Assembly (NCBI RefSeq): GCF_014397245.1
Contig: NZ_JACLHY010000008.1
Span: forward strand, 62,001-126,000
Reading direction: 5' to 3'
DNA: 64,000 bases
Source: Arenibacter arenosicollis
Lineage (GTDB): Bacteria > Bacteroidota > Bacteroidia > Flavobacteriales > Flavobacteriaceae
Positions 7,708 through 15,834 of the stretch are shown here, in pieces (positions within the stretch are counted from its first letter, which is position 1; each line of letters begins with the position of its first letter). The translations under genes and the position numbers were made by a program. The notes under the pieces are model-generated. The model saw only the letters and a list, made by a program, of their open reading frames with translations, ran no database searches and was not told where the DNA came from.

Positions 7708-9135
7708 CTAGGCAATATCCCAAGGCAAGGAATAGGTCTTAACATAGGTATACCCTTTCATGGTCTCTATTACCCCTTCCTTATACCCCAAGCCGGAATC
7801 CTTAACTCCTCCAAAAGGAGTCCATTCCAATCGATAACTTGGTGCTTCGTTTACATTTACCGTGCCCGTATCCAACTCGGTAATTACCCGCTGAATGGAT
7901 GGCCAGTGATTACTTACTACACCTCCGGACAAACCATATGGAGTATCATTGGCGATATCTATTGCTTCATCCAAAGTTGTGAATCGTATTATTGGAGCAA
8001 CAGGACCAAAGGTCTCTTTTGCAACCACTTCATGGGCATTTTGCACATGGTCTAATACGGTAGGGGCATAAAGGGCACCATCCCTTTTATGTCCAGCCAA
8101 AAGCACTGCACCATTATCTATTGCATTTTGGACACGCGCTTCCATTTCCATGGCAGATTCCTCAGTAATAACAGTTCCCATATCGTTTTCAGCATTATAG
8201 GGATCCCCATATTTTAAGGCTTTTACTCGAGTTGCCAATTTGGCGGCATAGGTGTCCGCTATACTCTCGTGAACCAAAATCCTTCTAATGGCCGTACAAC
8301 GCTGGGCCGAATTCTTAAAAGTCCCAGACATGGTTACCTCTACTGCCTCATCTATATCGGCATCTTCGAGAATTAACAATGCTGAACTTCCACCAAGTTC
8401 CAAAACCAATTTTTTATATCCTGCTTTGGAGGCTATTATTTTCCCCACTTTACTTCCTCCAGTAAATGAGACCATAGTAATTTCCGGATGTATGGTCATC
8501 ATTTCAGCTGTAGCCTGTACATCGGCACCATTGATCACATTCAACATATTTGGCGGCAGCCCACAATCCAACGCCAGTTGGGCAAAATAATATGCCGACA
8601 GCGGTGTTTTTTCAGAAGGTTTTAAAACCACTGTATTGTTGGTCGCGATTGCGGGAGCTATTTTGTGAACCACTTGGTTCATAGGATGGTTGAACGGCGT
8701 AATACAGCTGATCAATCCTAAGGGAACACGAGTAGTGTAGATCCTTCTGGGTTTTCCGTTTTTGGAAACATCACAAGGAAACACCTGGGAATCATCATCC
8801 AATGCCTTCATAGCGGAAAATCGCAACACATCGGAAACCCTACTGGCTTCATAGCGGGTATCCTTTAAACAAAGTCCCGTTTCATCGGTAATCATTTTGC
8901 TGACCTCATCAACCCGCTCCTCAAGGGCATTTGCAATCTTGTTCAATATATCATAGCGCTGATAGCGCGTAAGGGTCATCTTGGTATTTTTGGTATCCGT
9001 TAAAACCTTATCCAAAGTTTTTGTATCTATGGATGACACCCTACCCACCTGTTTCTTGGTAAATGGATTATAAATATCGATCCATTCACCGCTTTTCACC
9101 TGTTTTCCATTGATTATACTTCCAAATTCGATCAT
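7708..9135 (-). CDS. phnY: Phosphonoacetaldehyde dehydrogenase
   Basis: This 475-residue NAD(P)-dependent aldehyde dehydrogenase should oxidise phosphonoacetaldehyde to phosphonoacetate. The family landmarks are present: TPFNHPMNQ (cofactor pocket), KPSEKTPLSA, FTGGSKVGK, general-base Glu246 in LELGG, nucleophile Cys280 in SAQRCTAIRR, ETFGPVAP and the C-terminal WTPFGGVKDSG. The annotation as PhnY rather than a general ALDH rests on its place between phnW and phnA, with a 19-base gap after phnA, and on the overall match to the PhnY branch (RYEASRVSDVLRFSA region). There is no phnX in the window, so phosphonoacetaldehyde has no other visible exit. Confidence 0.92.
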   Translation of the reverse strand: MIEFGSIINGKQVKSGEWIDIYNPFTKKQVGRVSSIDTKTLDKVLTDTKNTKMTLTRYQRYDILNKIANALEERVDEVSKMITDETGLCLKDTRYEASRVSDVLRFSAMKALDDDSQVFPCDVSKNGKPRRIYTTRVPLGLISCITPFNHPMNQVVHKIAPAIATNNTVVLKPSEKTPLSAYYFAQLALDCGLPPNMLNVINGADVQATAEMMTIHPEITMVSFTGGSKVGKIIASKAGYKKLVLELGGSSALLILEDADIDEAVEVTMSGTFKNSAQRCTAIRRILVHESIADTYAAKLATRVKALKYGDPYNAENDMGTVITEESAMEMEARVQNAIDNGAVLLAGHKRDGALYAPTVLDHVQNAHEVVAKETFGPVAPIIRFTTLDEAIDIANDTPYGLSGGVVSNHWPSIQRVITELDTGTVNVNEAPSYRLEWTPFGGVKDSGLGYKEGVIETMKGYTYVKTYSLPWDIA

Positions 9136-9154
9136 AGCAGTGTTTTTAAATGGT

Positions 9155-10372
9155 TTAATTAGAAAATCCGTTACTCAAAAAGTGGAACAGATCAAAATTC
9201 CTACTGGTACCAGATGCCAATTTATTACTGTATTCAGTGTTCAATTTCTTATTGAATATCATTGGCACCTCTTGACAGTGCTCTCCACCATGTGAACGCA
9301 AACCTTCCTTCACCTTGTCCAGTTCGTGCCAATCCGGGGTTCTTCCAATAGTAGTAGCAGAATCTGCCAATACTACCAAATCTCCTATTCTATCTCCTGG
9401 TAATTCAAATTCTTCCACAGCTTCCTTATTAGTCAGCACCTTTTCAATTCCGTCAAGGGACAACAAATATTCCTTGGCCGCCTTTAACTGTGATTTATCC
9501 TCCAAATACAGAGTCCCATAGCCACCTAAGGCTCCGTGATGTACTACATAGGGATCTGTAATCGGTAAAATTACCCTTGACTTAATATTTTGGGCATCCA
9601 GAAGTTGTTCTATAAACTGAACTTTGGGACTGCCATCCGGATTGGTCTTGGCCTGCATTCCATGATCTGCGGTTACACCAATAATGGCACCCAACTTGTC
9701 CAACTCACCCAGCCAAAGGTCAATTTTCGATAAAAAATCGTTCGCATCTGCACTTCCAGGGGCATATTTATGTTGCACGAAATCCGTTGTAGTCAGATAC
9801 ATAACATCAAAATGTTCCCTCTTCAACAACTTGGCCCCGGCCTCAATACAATAAACAGAAATATAAGGGTCATAGATTCCTGGTCTTTCCTTGCCCATTA
9901 ATCCTTCCTCTACATTTTCAATACCGTTTTCTTCCATTGTGGCCTGATTGGCAAATTCTGCAGAAAAGCAAATGCCGTCCAGATTATGGGCCAACATCTT
10001 CCGCAACTTATCCTTGGCGGTCACTACTGCAACCTTTCTTCCATTTTTGCTCAGTTCAGACAGGATTGTAGGTACTTTTAAATACTTTGGGTCGTTCATC
10101 ATAACCTCCTGTTGCAGCTCTGTATCCCAATAAAAATTTCCGCAAATTCCGTTTACTTTTGGGGTAACTCCAGTAACTATAGCCATGTTATTTGGGTTGG
10201 TAAAAGATGGAATAACACTTTTCACCATTCCCATAGAACCTTGCTTTATAAAACGTTGCAAATTCGGCATCACTTCTTTGGCGCCTTCATAATATGGATA
10301 AGAGGTTCCATCCATACATATTCCAATAATGGTCTGCTTTTGCTTTGGGTAACTTCTGTCGTTAATGTTCAT
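9155..10372 (-). CDS. phnA: Phosphonoacetate hydrolase
   Basis: PhnA splits the C-P bond of phosphonoacetate to acetate and phosphate. The protein belongs to the zinc-dependent alkaline phosphatase superfamily: metal ligand Asp21 in CMDGTSYPYY, nucleophile Thr58 in PSFTNPNNMAIVTG, TADHGM, and SHGGEHCQEVPMIF near the end, all typical of PhnA. The open frame extends upstream to 10471, but those 33 residues (hydrophobic, LTSKIILYVKFLYFS) are not part of the family. The start at 10372 (MNINDRSYPK) gives 405 residues, close to known PhnA, so I use it. It is the first gene of the operon, with a 20-base dyad 31 bases upstream. Confidence 0.94.
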   Translation of the reverse strand: MNINDRSYPKQKQTIIGICMDGTSYPYYEGAKEVMPNLQRFIKQGSMGMVKSVIPSFTNPNNMAIVTGVTPKVNGICGNFYWDTELQQEVMMNDPKYLKVPTILSELSKNGRKVAVVTAKDKLRKMLAHNLDGICFSAEFANQATMEENGIENVEEGLMGKERPGIYDPYISVYCIEAGAKLLKREHFDVMYLTTTDFVQHKYAPGSADANDFLSKIDLWLGELDKLGAIIGVTADHGMQAKTNPDGSPKVQFIEQLLDAQNIKSRVILPITDPYVVHHGALGGYGTLYLEDKSQLKAAKEYLLSLDGIEKVLTNKEAVEEFELPGDRIGDLVVLADSATTIGRTPDWHELDKVKEGLRSHGGEHCQEVPMIFNKKLNTEYSNKLASGTSRNFDLFHFLSNGFSN

Positions 10373-10402
10373 GTTTAAGAATAACTTTGCGTTGAATAAA
10401 TA

Positions 10403-10422
10403 TTTTGCACTAAAGTACAAAA
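10403..10422 (-). promoter_or_regulatory. Candidate operator upstream of phnA
   Basis: TTTTGCACTAAAGTACAAAA is a near-palindrome with the pattern TTTTGnACTnnAGTnCAAAA (16 of 20 positions symmetric), centred about 40 bases before the phnA start. It overlaps the place where the -7 element should be (minus-strand TACTTTAG, one base off TAnnTTTG). The TTTTG and CAAAA half-sites also occur, closer together, in the dyad in front of the XRE/cupin gene at 2739-2749, which makes that regulator the obvious candidate to bind. Confidence 0.4.
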
Positions 10423-10633
10423 ATTTTACATATAGGATAATTTTTGATGTTAATATTAATGGCCGTAACAATAGGCATAAACAGCATTCATAACCATATT
10501 AAATTAGCAAAATCCCAAAGCCTATAAATTAAGTAAACAGTAAATTAAAGTTCATTAAAATGACAAGAAGTGCCTATAAATAAGCCCTTTAAGTGGCAAT
10601 AGACAGGAAATTATAACAGTTATGTCAAAGGCA

Positions 10634-10667
10634 CAAAAAAACCCCTATTACATAAAATCAATAGGGG
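10634..10667 (-). terminator. Intrinsic terminator of the hexuronate/TRAP operon
   Basis: CCCCTATT (10642-10649) pairs perfectly with AATAGGGG (10660-10667) around a 10-base loop. On the minus strand the stem is followed by a run of T (plus-strand A at 10634-10641). It lies 27 bases beyond the dctM stop and is the only strong terminator I see along the series of genes reading from susC at 25 kb. Confidence 0.85.
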
Positions 10668-10693
10668 CTTGGTTTAAAATATAAAATTGTGAT

Positions 10694-12004
10694 TTAATCG
10701 ATCAAGCCAAATACTCTTGGTAGCCATAAAGATAGTTCCGGCACATAGGTAAGGATCAACAATACGGTAGTCATCGCTGCCAATAAAGGCAATAATGGCT
10801 TTATAACTTTTGTGACCGGTACTTTGGCTACACCACTACCTACGAAGAGCAGCGTTCCTACAGGAGGGGTACATACCCCAATACATAAATTGAGAACGAT
10901 TACCATTCCAAATTGAACCGGATGCATTCCCAATGCCATTACTACCGGTAAAAATATAGGTGTAAAAATAAGTACCGCCGGGGTCATATCCATAAAAGTA
11001 CCCACAACAAGTAAAGTGATATTAATAAACAGCAACACCAACAAGGGGTTCTTTACAGATTCCAAAAGGAAGCCTGTTAATGACTGCGGAATGGATTCAA
11101 AAGAGAACAACCAGGACATGGCCATGGAAGTTGAAATCAAGAACATAACAATAGCTGTTGTCTTGGCACTGCGAAGAAGAATAGGCCTAAAATCGGCAAA
11201 CTTTAATTCCTTGTTTACGAAGCCCAATAAAACAGCATAAACTACGGCAATTGCCGCAGCTTCCGTAGCCGTAAAAATTCCAGCAACGATACCACCCACT
11301 ACTATTACCAATAGGGTTAAACTTAAAATAGCATTTTTAAAATCAATGAACAGCTTTTTAAAGCTCACTCTTTCCTCCTTGGGCAAACCTTTTTTTCTGG
11401 CATACAAATAGACCATGAACATAATGGCCAGTCCCACCAATAATCCTGGTATATAACCTGCAATAAATAATGCAGCCACCGAAGCGGTACCTCCACTGGC
11501 CAAGGCAAATATTATTAATACATTACTGGGTGGTATTAAAAGCCCGGTAGTGGATGCACTAATATTTACAGCTGCACTAAACTCCCTGGGATAGCCATCC
11601 TTTGCCATTTTCTCTGTCAAGGTACTCCCAATAGCAGATGCAGCCGCAATGGCCGATCCGGAAATGGCCCCGAACAACATAGCGGAAATTATATTAACGT
11701 ATGCCAATCCCCCGGGCAAACTTCCTATAAGTGATTTTGCAAAGTCGATCAAACGATTGGCAATGCCTCCCCGGTTCATTATTTCCCCGGCCAAAATAAA
11801 GAAGGGGATGGCCAGTAATGCAAAATTATCGATACCTGTTGTCATTCTCTGACTAACAGTGGTCGTAGCGGGCATATAAGCTATATTGATCAGTAAGGTA
11901 ATCGTTGTAGATATACCAATGGCATATGCCACAGGTACGCCATAGGCCAACAAGCCCATGAAACTAATAAACAATACTATTATACTTATGGTTTCAATAC
12001 TCAT
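10694..12004 (-). CDS. dctM: TRAP transporter large permease subunit (DctM)
   Basis: The 436-residue protein is the large membrane component of a tripartite ATP-independent periplasmic transporter, which imports an organic acid using the sodium or proton gradient. It is hydrophobic along its length, with the DctM features AIPFFILAGEIMNRGGIANRLIDFA, GAISGSAIAAASAIGS and the IPPSNVLIIFALASGG re-entrant segment. It overlaps the end of dctQ by 11 bases, so the two are translationally coupled. The genes before it process hexuronates, so glucuronate or galacturonate is the likely cargo. It is the last gene before the terminator at 10634-10667. Confidence 0.95.
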   Translation of the reverse strand: MSIETISIIVLFISFMGLLAYGVPVAYAIGISTTITLLINIAYMPATTTVSQRMTTGIDNFALLAIPFFILAGEIMNRGGIANRLIDFAKSLIGSLPGGLAYVNIISAMLFGAISGSAIAAASAIGSTLTEKMAKDGYPREFSAAVNISASTTGLLIPPSNVLIIFALASGGTASVAALFIAGYIPGLLVGLAIMFMVYLYARKKGLPKEERVSFKKLFIDFKNAILSLTLLVIVVGGIVAGIFTATEAAAIAVVYAVLLGFVNKELKFADFRPILLRSAKTTAIVMFLISTSMAMSWLFSFESIPQSLTGFLLESVKNPLLVLLFINITLLVVGTFMDMTPAVLIFTPIFLPVVMALGMHPVQFGMVIVLNLCIGVCTPPVGTLLFVGSGVAKVPVTKVIKPLLPLLAAMTTVLLILTYVPELSLWLPRVFGLID

Positions 12005-12482
12005 TGTTGTTGGCGTTAAAGGTTATTTTAATGTGATACACGGAAAAGAAAATGATCATAAGGCCGCAAATTGGCACTATGGCATAAACATACCCAAGTG
12101 GCACTAACAATGCCGGGGACAACTGTCCCAACTTTAGTGTGGTGTAAACCAAATTACCTCCTCCAATAACCATAATAATCAAGGCAAAAACCGCCATAAC
12201 CACCTGTATTATTCTATGTCTCCTTTTTTGCTTGTCCGCTGGAAGTTTGGACAATAAAAAATCCATGGAAAGATGGCCTTCTTTCTGTCCATTGATATAG
12301 GCAGCACCCAAAACCGTTAACCATATCAATGAAAATCTGGCGAATTCTTCTGTGAACGAGCTGGATTGCCCCACTACGTACCTTGAGACTACCTGCCATA
12401 CCACGTCAAGCACCAATAAACTATATATAAGTACTAACAATCCCTCAATGGCCCTATTCAATATTCTATACGTCGTTTGCAT
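11994..12482 (-). CDS. dctQ: TRAP transporter small permease subunit (DctQ)
   Basis: A 162-residue inner-membrane protein with four hydrophobic helices and the DctQ core ARFSLIWLTVLGAAYINGQKEGHLSMDFL. It partners the DctM protein to form the TRAP permease. Its ATG overlaps the dctP stop by one base (TAATG arrangement at 12480-12484), and its end overlaps dctM by 11 bases, which ties the three genes into one translational unit. The role follows the neighbouring hexuronate genes. Confidence 0.93.
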   Translation of the reverse strand: MQTTYRILNRAIEGLLVLIYSLLVLDVVWQVVSRYVVGQSSSFTEEFARFSLIWLTVLGAAYINGQKEGHLSMDFLLSKLPADKQKRRHRIIQVVMAVFALIIMVIGGGNLVYTTLKLGQLSPALLVPLGYVYAIVPICGLMIIFFSVYHIKITFNANNNEY

Positions 12483-13483
12483 TATTGATTGTTGATTTCT
12501 TCGATTATTTTTTTCATCTTGGGATCCTTCATCAATCCCTCCAAAATTGGCTTCGTTTTTTCAACAAAGGGACTTTTATCCGGATTATAGATTTCCACAT
12601 TGGCCTCTTTTAAGATTTTCATACCCTCCTCCACGTTTTCCTTCCAATATACTTTTTGTTTCTTCACACTTTCATCTGCCGCCTCCTGCAACCATTTTTT
12701 TTCAGTATCGCTAAAGGTATCCCAAAACTTGGTACCCACTACTACGACGTCCGGTACCATACTATGCTCGTCCAGTGTATAGAATTTACACACCTCATAA
12801 TGATTGGAAGTTACAAAGGAAGGGACATTGTTCTCCGCACCATCCACTACCCGTTGCTGAAGAGCGGTATAAAGTTCCCCATAGGCCATTGGAGTGGCGG
12901 AACCACCCAGATCGTTTACCATGTTAACGGCCATTTGATCGTTCATAACCCTAATCTTTTTTCCCTTTAAGTCCTCTGGGGTTTTTATAAAGCCGTCCAA
13001 GGTATAAAAGCTTCTACTACCTGCATCATAGAAACAAAGACCCCGAAGCAGAAATTCGCTGCCTCCCTCCAAAAGTTCCTTTCCTATTTTCCCCTCCAAT
13101 ACATTGAACATATGCTCGCTGTCCCTAAATAAATAAGGTACTCCCAAGACCCTGTATTCCGGGGCAAAACTGGACATTGCGGCCGCACTTACCTTTGTCA
13201 TGGCCACACTGCCGATCTGCAGCAGTTCCAAAACTTCCCTTTCTGTACCCAACTGCCCATCTGGAAATATTTTGATCTGCAACTTTCCTCCTGATTTTTC
13301 ATTAAGGGCCTCTTGCATGGCCACGATCCCTTTATGGACAGGATGTGTAATAGGCAAGGAATGGGCGAAGAATAAAGTTTTGTGATTTGTTATATCAGAA
13401 CAAGAGTATAGCCCTAAACACGCCAAAATCCCAATGGCAACAATAAATTTTCTCCCTAGGGTTTTATAATCCTGCATATACAT
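12482..13483 (-). CDS. dctP: TRAP transporter substrate-binding protein (DctP), lipid-anchored
   Basis: A 333-residue extracytoplasmic binding protein of the DctP family. The N-terminus has a hydrophobic signal with a lipobox ending GLYSCSD (Cys about residue 28), so it is probably a lipoprotein and not a free periplasmic protein. Family features include FAHSLPITHPVHKG, the RVLGVPYLFRDSEH segment, DLKGKKIRVMNDQM with the conserved arginine that binds the substrate carboxylate, and GELYTALQQRVVDGAENN. It feeds the DctQ/DctM permease encoded immediately after it. A 158-base gap with a perfect 14-base palindrome (13498-13511) separates it from uxuA, so it may have its own control in addition to read-through. 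Confidence 0.94.
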   Translation of the reverse strand: MYMQDYKTLGRKFIVAIGILACLGLYSCSDITNHKTLFFAHSLPITHPVHKGIVAMQEALNEKSGGKLQIKIFPDGQLGTEREVLELLQIGSVAMTKVSAAAMSSFAPEYRVLGVPYLFRDSEHMFNVLEGKIGKELLEGGSEFLLRGLCFYDAGSRSFYTLDGFIKTPEDLKGKKIRVMNDQMAVNMVNDLGGSATPMAYGELYTALQQRVVDGAENNVPSFVTSNHYEVCKFYTLDEHSMVPDVVVVGTKFWDTFSDTEKKWLQEAADESVKKQKVYWKENVEEGMKILKEANVEIYNPDKSPFVEKTKPILEGLMKDPKMKKIIEEINNQ

Positions 13484-13497
13484 TTTGTTTATTCGGT

Positions 13498-13511
13498 CGT
13501 TAACGTTAACG
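13498..13511. promoter_or_regulatory. Perfect palindrome upstream of dctP
   Basis: CGTTAACGTTAACG reads the same on both strands and has a central CG, the geometry of LacI-family operators. It sits 15 bases before the dctP start, in the widest gap of the lower half of the operon after the one before the SDR gene. Its sequence differs from the operator-like site in front of susC, so it may be bound by another regulator. Confidence 0.4.
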
Positions 13512-13641
13512 TAATTATCGTTTATATTTGATTTCCAAACCTTAAAAATACTCTTTTTTTGAACTTTAGCAATAATTCCTTACAATTCTAGCCAAATAAT
13601 TGCGCCTTCCATAAAAATCTCCACTCTATTTTAAATTTTCA

Positions 13642-14844
13642 TTAAGTAGCTTTCATAAGCATTTCCCTAATGCCCTTTTCCAGGCCATAGAGCTCGGCCA
13701 TACCTATGGCTCTGCCAATCAGGGAGTATCCGGAGTAGAACTCATCCTTTCTTTTCTTGTCATCCAACAATACATGGCCATGATCTGGCCTAATGGGAAT
13801 TGCCACCTCTCCAAGACCACTATTTTGCCTTCTTAGTTGCTCATTAACAATAGCCTCCATTAACTTGGGCATGGGTATGGAACCATCTAAATGTGCCGCT
13901 TCATAAAACTTACCATCTTCCTCCCTAGATACATTTCTTAGATGTAGAAAATGAATTTGAGGCCCAAAATCCCGAATAATCTTAACAAGGTCGTTGGTAC
14001 CAACAGCCCCTAAAGATCCTGAGCAAAATGTTAATCCATTACTGGGAGACGGAACACAATCCAGAATAAATTTTAAATCTTCGTAAGTCGATGCAATACG
14101 GGGAATACCAAATACAGGAAATGGTGGGTCATCTGGATGCAAAGCCATTTTTACACCCAACCTTTCGGCCTCCGGAATAACCGATTTTAAAAAATATGCT
14201 AGATTTTCCCTGAGGACCGATTTTTTAATCTTACTGACCTCCTCAAGGGTAGACCTAAAATCAGCTAGGGCAATGGCCTCCTTGGACCCTGGCATCCCAG
14301 CCAAAATAGCACTTTTTAGCAGCTCACGTCCCTGATGGTTCAGTGTATTATAATAATGTTTGGCCTTTTGGACCATTTCATCACCATAGACCTCAGCTGC
14401 CCTATCCCTTTGCAAGATGAACAAATCAAACGCAGCAATAGCCACAGGATCGTACAACAAACTTATTGCCCCAGTTGGAAGCTCAAAATTTAAATTAGTA
14501 CGGGTCCAATCAATCAATTGCATAAAATTATAGCAGACTACCTTAATTTTGTTCTCTGCCAAATTCTTAAGGGTCTCAATATAATTATGAATGTAGATGT
14601 CCCTTTCGGGCAAACCGTATTTAATAGCCTTATGGATATTAACACTTTCCACTACGGACCATTCCAGGCCGTTGGACTCAATTTCTTTTTTAAGTTCACC
14701 TATAATCTGTGATGACCAAACCTCACCAATGGGCACTTGATGGCAAGCAGTTACTACTCCAGCAACACCAAGCTCCTTGATATCCTTTAAGGACACTCCA
14801 AAACTAGGTCCGAACCACCGTAGAGTCTTCTTTAAATATTGCAT
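13642..14844 (-). CDS. uxuA: D-mannonate dehydratase
   Basis: UxuA dehydrates D-mannonate to 2-keto-3-deoxygluconate in the cytoplasm, the third step of glucuronate breakdown. The 400-residue protein has the UxuA landmarks: RWFGPSFG start, VTACHQVPIGEVW, EWSVVES, HPDDPPFPVFGIPRI, FCSGSLGA (metal-site cysteine), HLRNVSRE, and IPIRPDHGHVLLDD near the C-terminus. Its start is 3 bases after the stop of the SDR gene, which would supply mannonate. The isomerase UxaC that starts the pathway is encoded at 27-29 kb. No KDG kinase or aldolase is in the window. Confidence 0.95.
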   Translation of the reverse strand: MQYLKKTLRWFGPSFGVSLKDIKELGVAGVVTACHQVPIGEVWSSQIIGELKKEIESNGLEWSVVESVNIHKAIKYGLPERDIYIHNYIETLKNLAENKIKVVCYNFMQLIDWTRTNLNFELPTGAISLLYDPVAIAAFDLFILQRDRAAEVYGDEMVQKAKHYYNTLNHQGRELLKSAILAGMPGSKEAIALADFRSTLEEVSKIKKSVLRENLAYFLKSVIPEAERLGVKMALHPDDPPFPVFGIPRIASTYEDLKFILDCVPSPSNGLTFCSGSLGAVGTNDLVKIIRDFGPQIHFLHLRNVSREEDGKFYEAAHLDGSIPMPKLMEAIVNEQLRRQNSGLGEVAIPIRPDHGHVLLDDKKRKDEFYSGYSLIGRAIGMAELYGLEKGIREMLMKAT

Positions 14845-14847
14845 GGG

Positions 14848-15669
14848 TTATACTCCGGAAAAAGAACTAAATCCACCGTCGATTTCATAAATACTTCCAG
14901 TAACAAATGAAGAAGCATCACTAAGTAGATAGTGTACCATTCCGTTAAGTTCAGATGCATCACCAAAACGTCCCATTGGAGTATTAGTGATAATTTTTTC
15001 GCCCCTATCCGTAAAGGAACCGTCTTCATTAGTCAACAGTCTTCTATTCTGATTTCCGATAAAAAACCCAGGAGCAATGGCATTTACCCTGATCTTATCA
15101 CTAAATTTAGAGGAAAGTTCATTGGCCATCCACTTGGTGAAAATATCCACTCCGGCCTTGGCCATGGAATATCCCAACACTCGTGAAATGGTCTGTTTGG
15201 CTGCCATAGATGAAACATTTACAATGGAGCCAAATCCTTGTTTTGCCATAATTTCACTTAATACAATTGTAGGAATTACGGTACCGAATAAATTTATATC
15301 CACCACTTTTTGGGTATCACCAAGTTCAATATCGTAAATCGTTTGATCTGGTTTCAAAGTGGCTCCGGGAATGTTACCTCCTGCCAAATTAACCAAACCG
15401 TCCAACCTCTTAAACTGAGTGATTATAGTGTTCTTCAATTCGGTTAATTGCTTTTCATTCATTACATCCAGAACGAACAAATGAGCACTATTAGTACGAA
15501 TTTCATTTAATTCTTTGCATTTTTCTTCCAGCTTATCCAAGGATCTACCCAAGAGCAATACCTTGGCTCCATTTTCCACAAGATATTTGGCAATTGACCC
15601 TCCTAAAGTTCCAGTTGCACCGGATAAGGCATATATTTTATTTTCAATCGAAAAAAGTTTACTCATCAA
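14848..15669 (-). CDS. SDR-family D-mannonate oxidoreductase (fructuronate reductase)
   Basis: A 273-residue short-chain dehydrogenase. The cofactor loop is SGATGTLGGSIAKYL (residues 16-30), followed by NLAGGN, the catalytic serine in NVSSMAAKQ and YSMAKAG with the YxxxK pair. It ends with the usual FVTGSIYEIDGGFS. Classical UxuB belongs to a different family, but SDR enzymes take the fructuronate reductase role beside uxuA in many Bacteroidota and Firmicutes. The 3-base spacing to uxuA strongly supports that role. A 2-keto-3-deoxygluconate dehydrogenase (KduD-like) role is the main alternative. Confidence 0.82.
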   Translation of the reverse strand: MMSKLFSIENKIYALSGATGTLGGSIAKYLVENGAKVLLLGRSLDKLEEKCKELNEIRTNSAHLFVLDVMNEKQLTELKNTIITQFKRLDGLVNLAGGNIPGATLKPDQTIYDIELGDTQKVVDINLFGTVIPTIVLSEIMAKQGFGSIVNVSSMAAKQTISRVLGYSMAKAGVDIFTKWMANELSSKFSDKIRVNAIAPGFFIGNQNRRLLTNEDGSFTDRGEKIITNTPMGRFGDASELNGMVHYLLSDASSFVTGSIYEIDGGFSSFSGV

Positions 15670-15834
15670 TTCTAATTTTATTATTCTACTTCAACGAAAC
15701 CCAAAGATAATACAAGGGAACAACAATGGGCATAATATCTAAGCTTTACCCTAAAGCAAAAAATGCAAAGGTTTACATAGTTGAACAAATCTCCATAAGT
15801 CTTATCAAAAAATGGAGACAAACAGATTTCCTTC

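Larger units (their letters stand above)
10373..10693. other. Intergenic region between the TRAP operon end and phnA
   Basis: With phnA starting at 10372 this gap is 321 bases. Its left part is the phnA promoter region, holding the 20-base dyad at 10403-10422 and a second pair of arms, CAAAAATT (10418-10425) with AATTTTTG (10439-10446). Its right part holds the strong terminator of the TRAP/hexuronate operon (10634-10667). Between about 10450 and 10630 I see nothing further. Confidence 0.6.

Noticed and set aside
10373-10471. 33-residue hydrophobic extension of PhnA, possibly a signal peptide
   Set aside because: PhnA is cytoplasmic, the family starts at MNINDR, and the extension covers the promoter dyad at 10403-10422.
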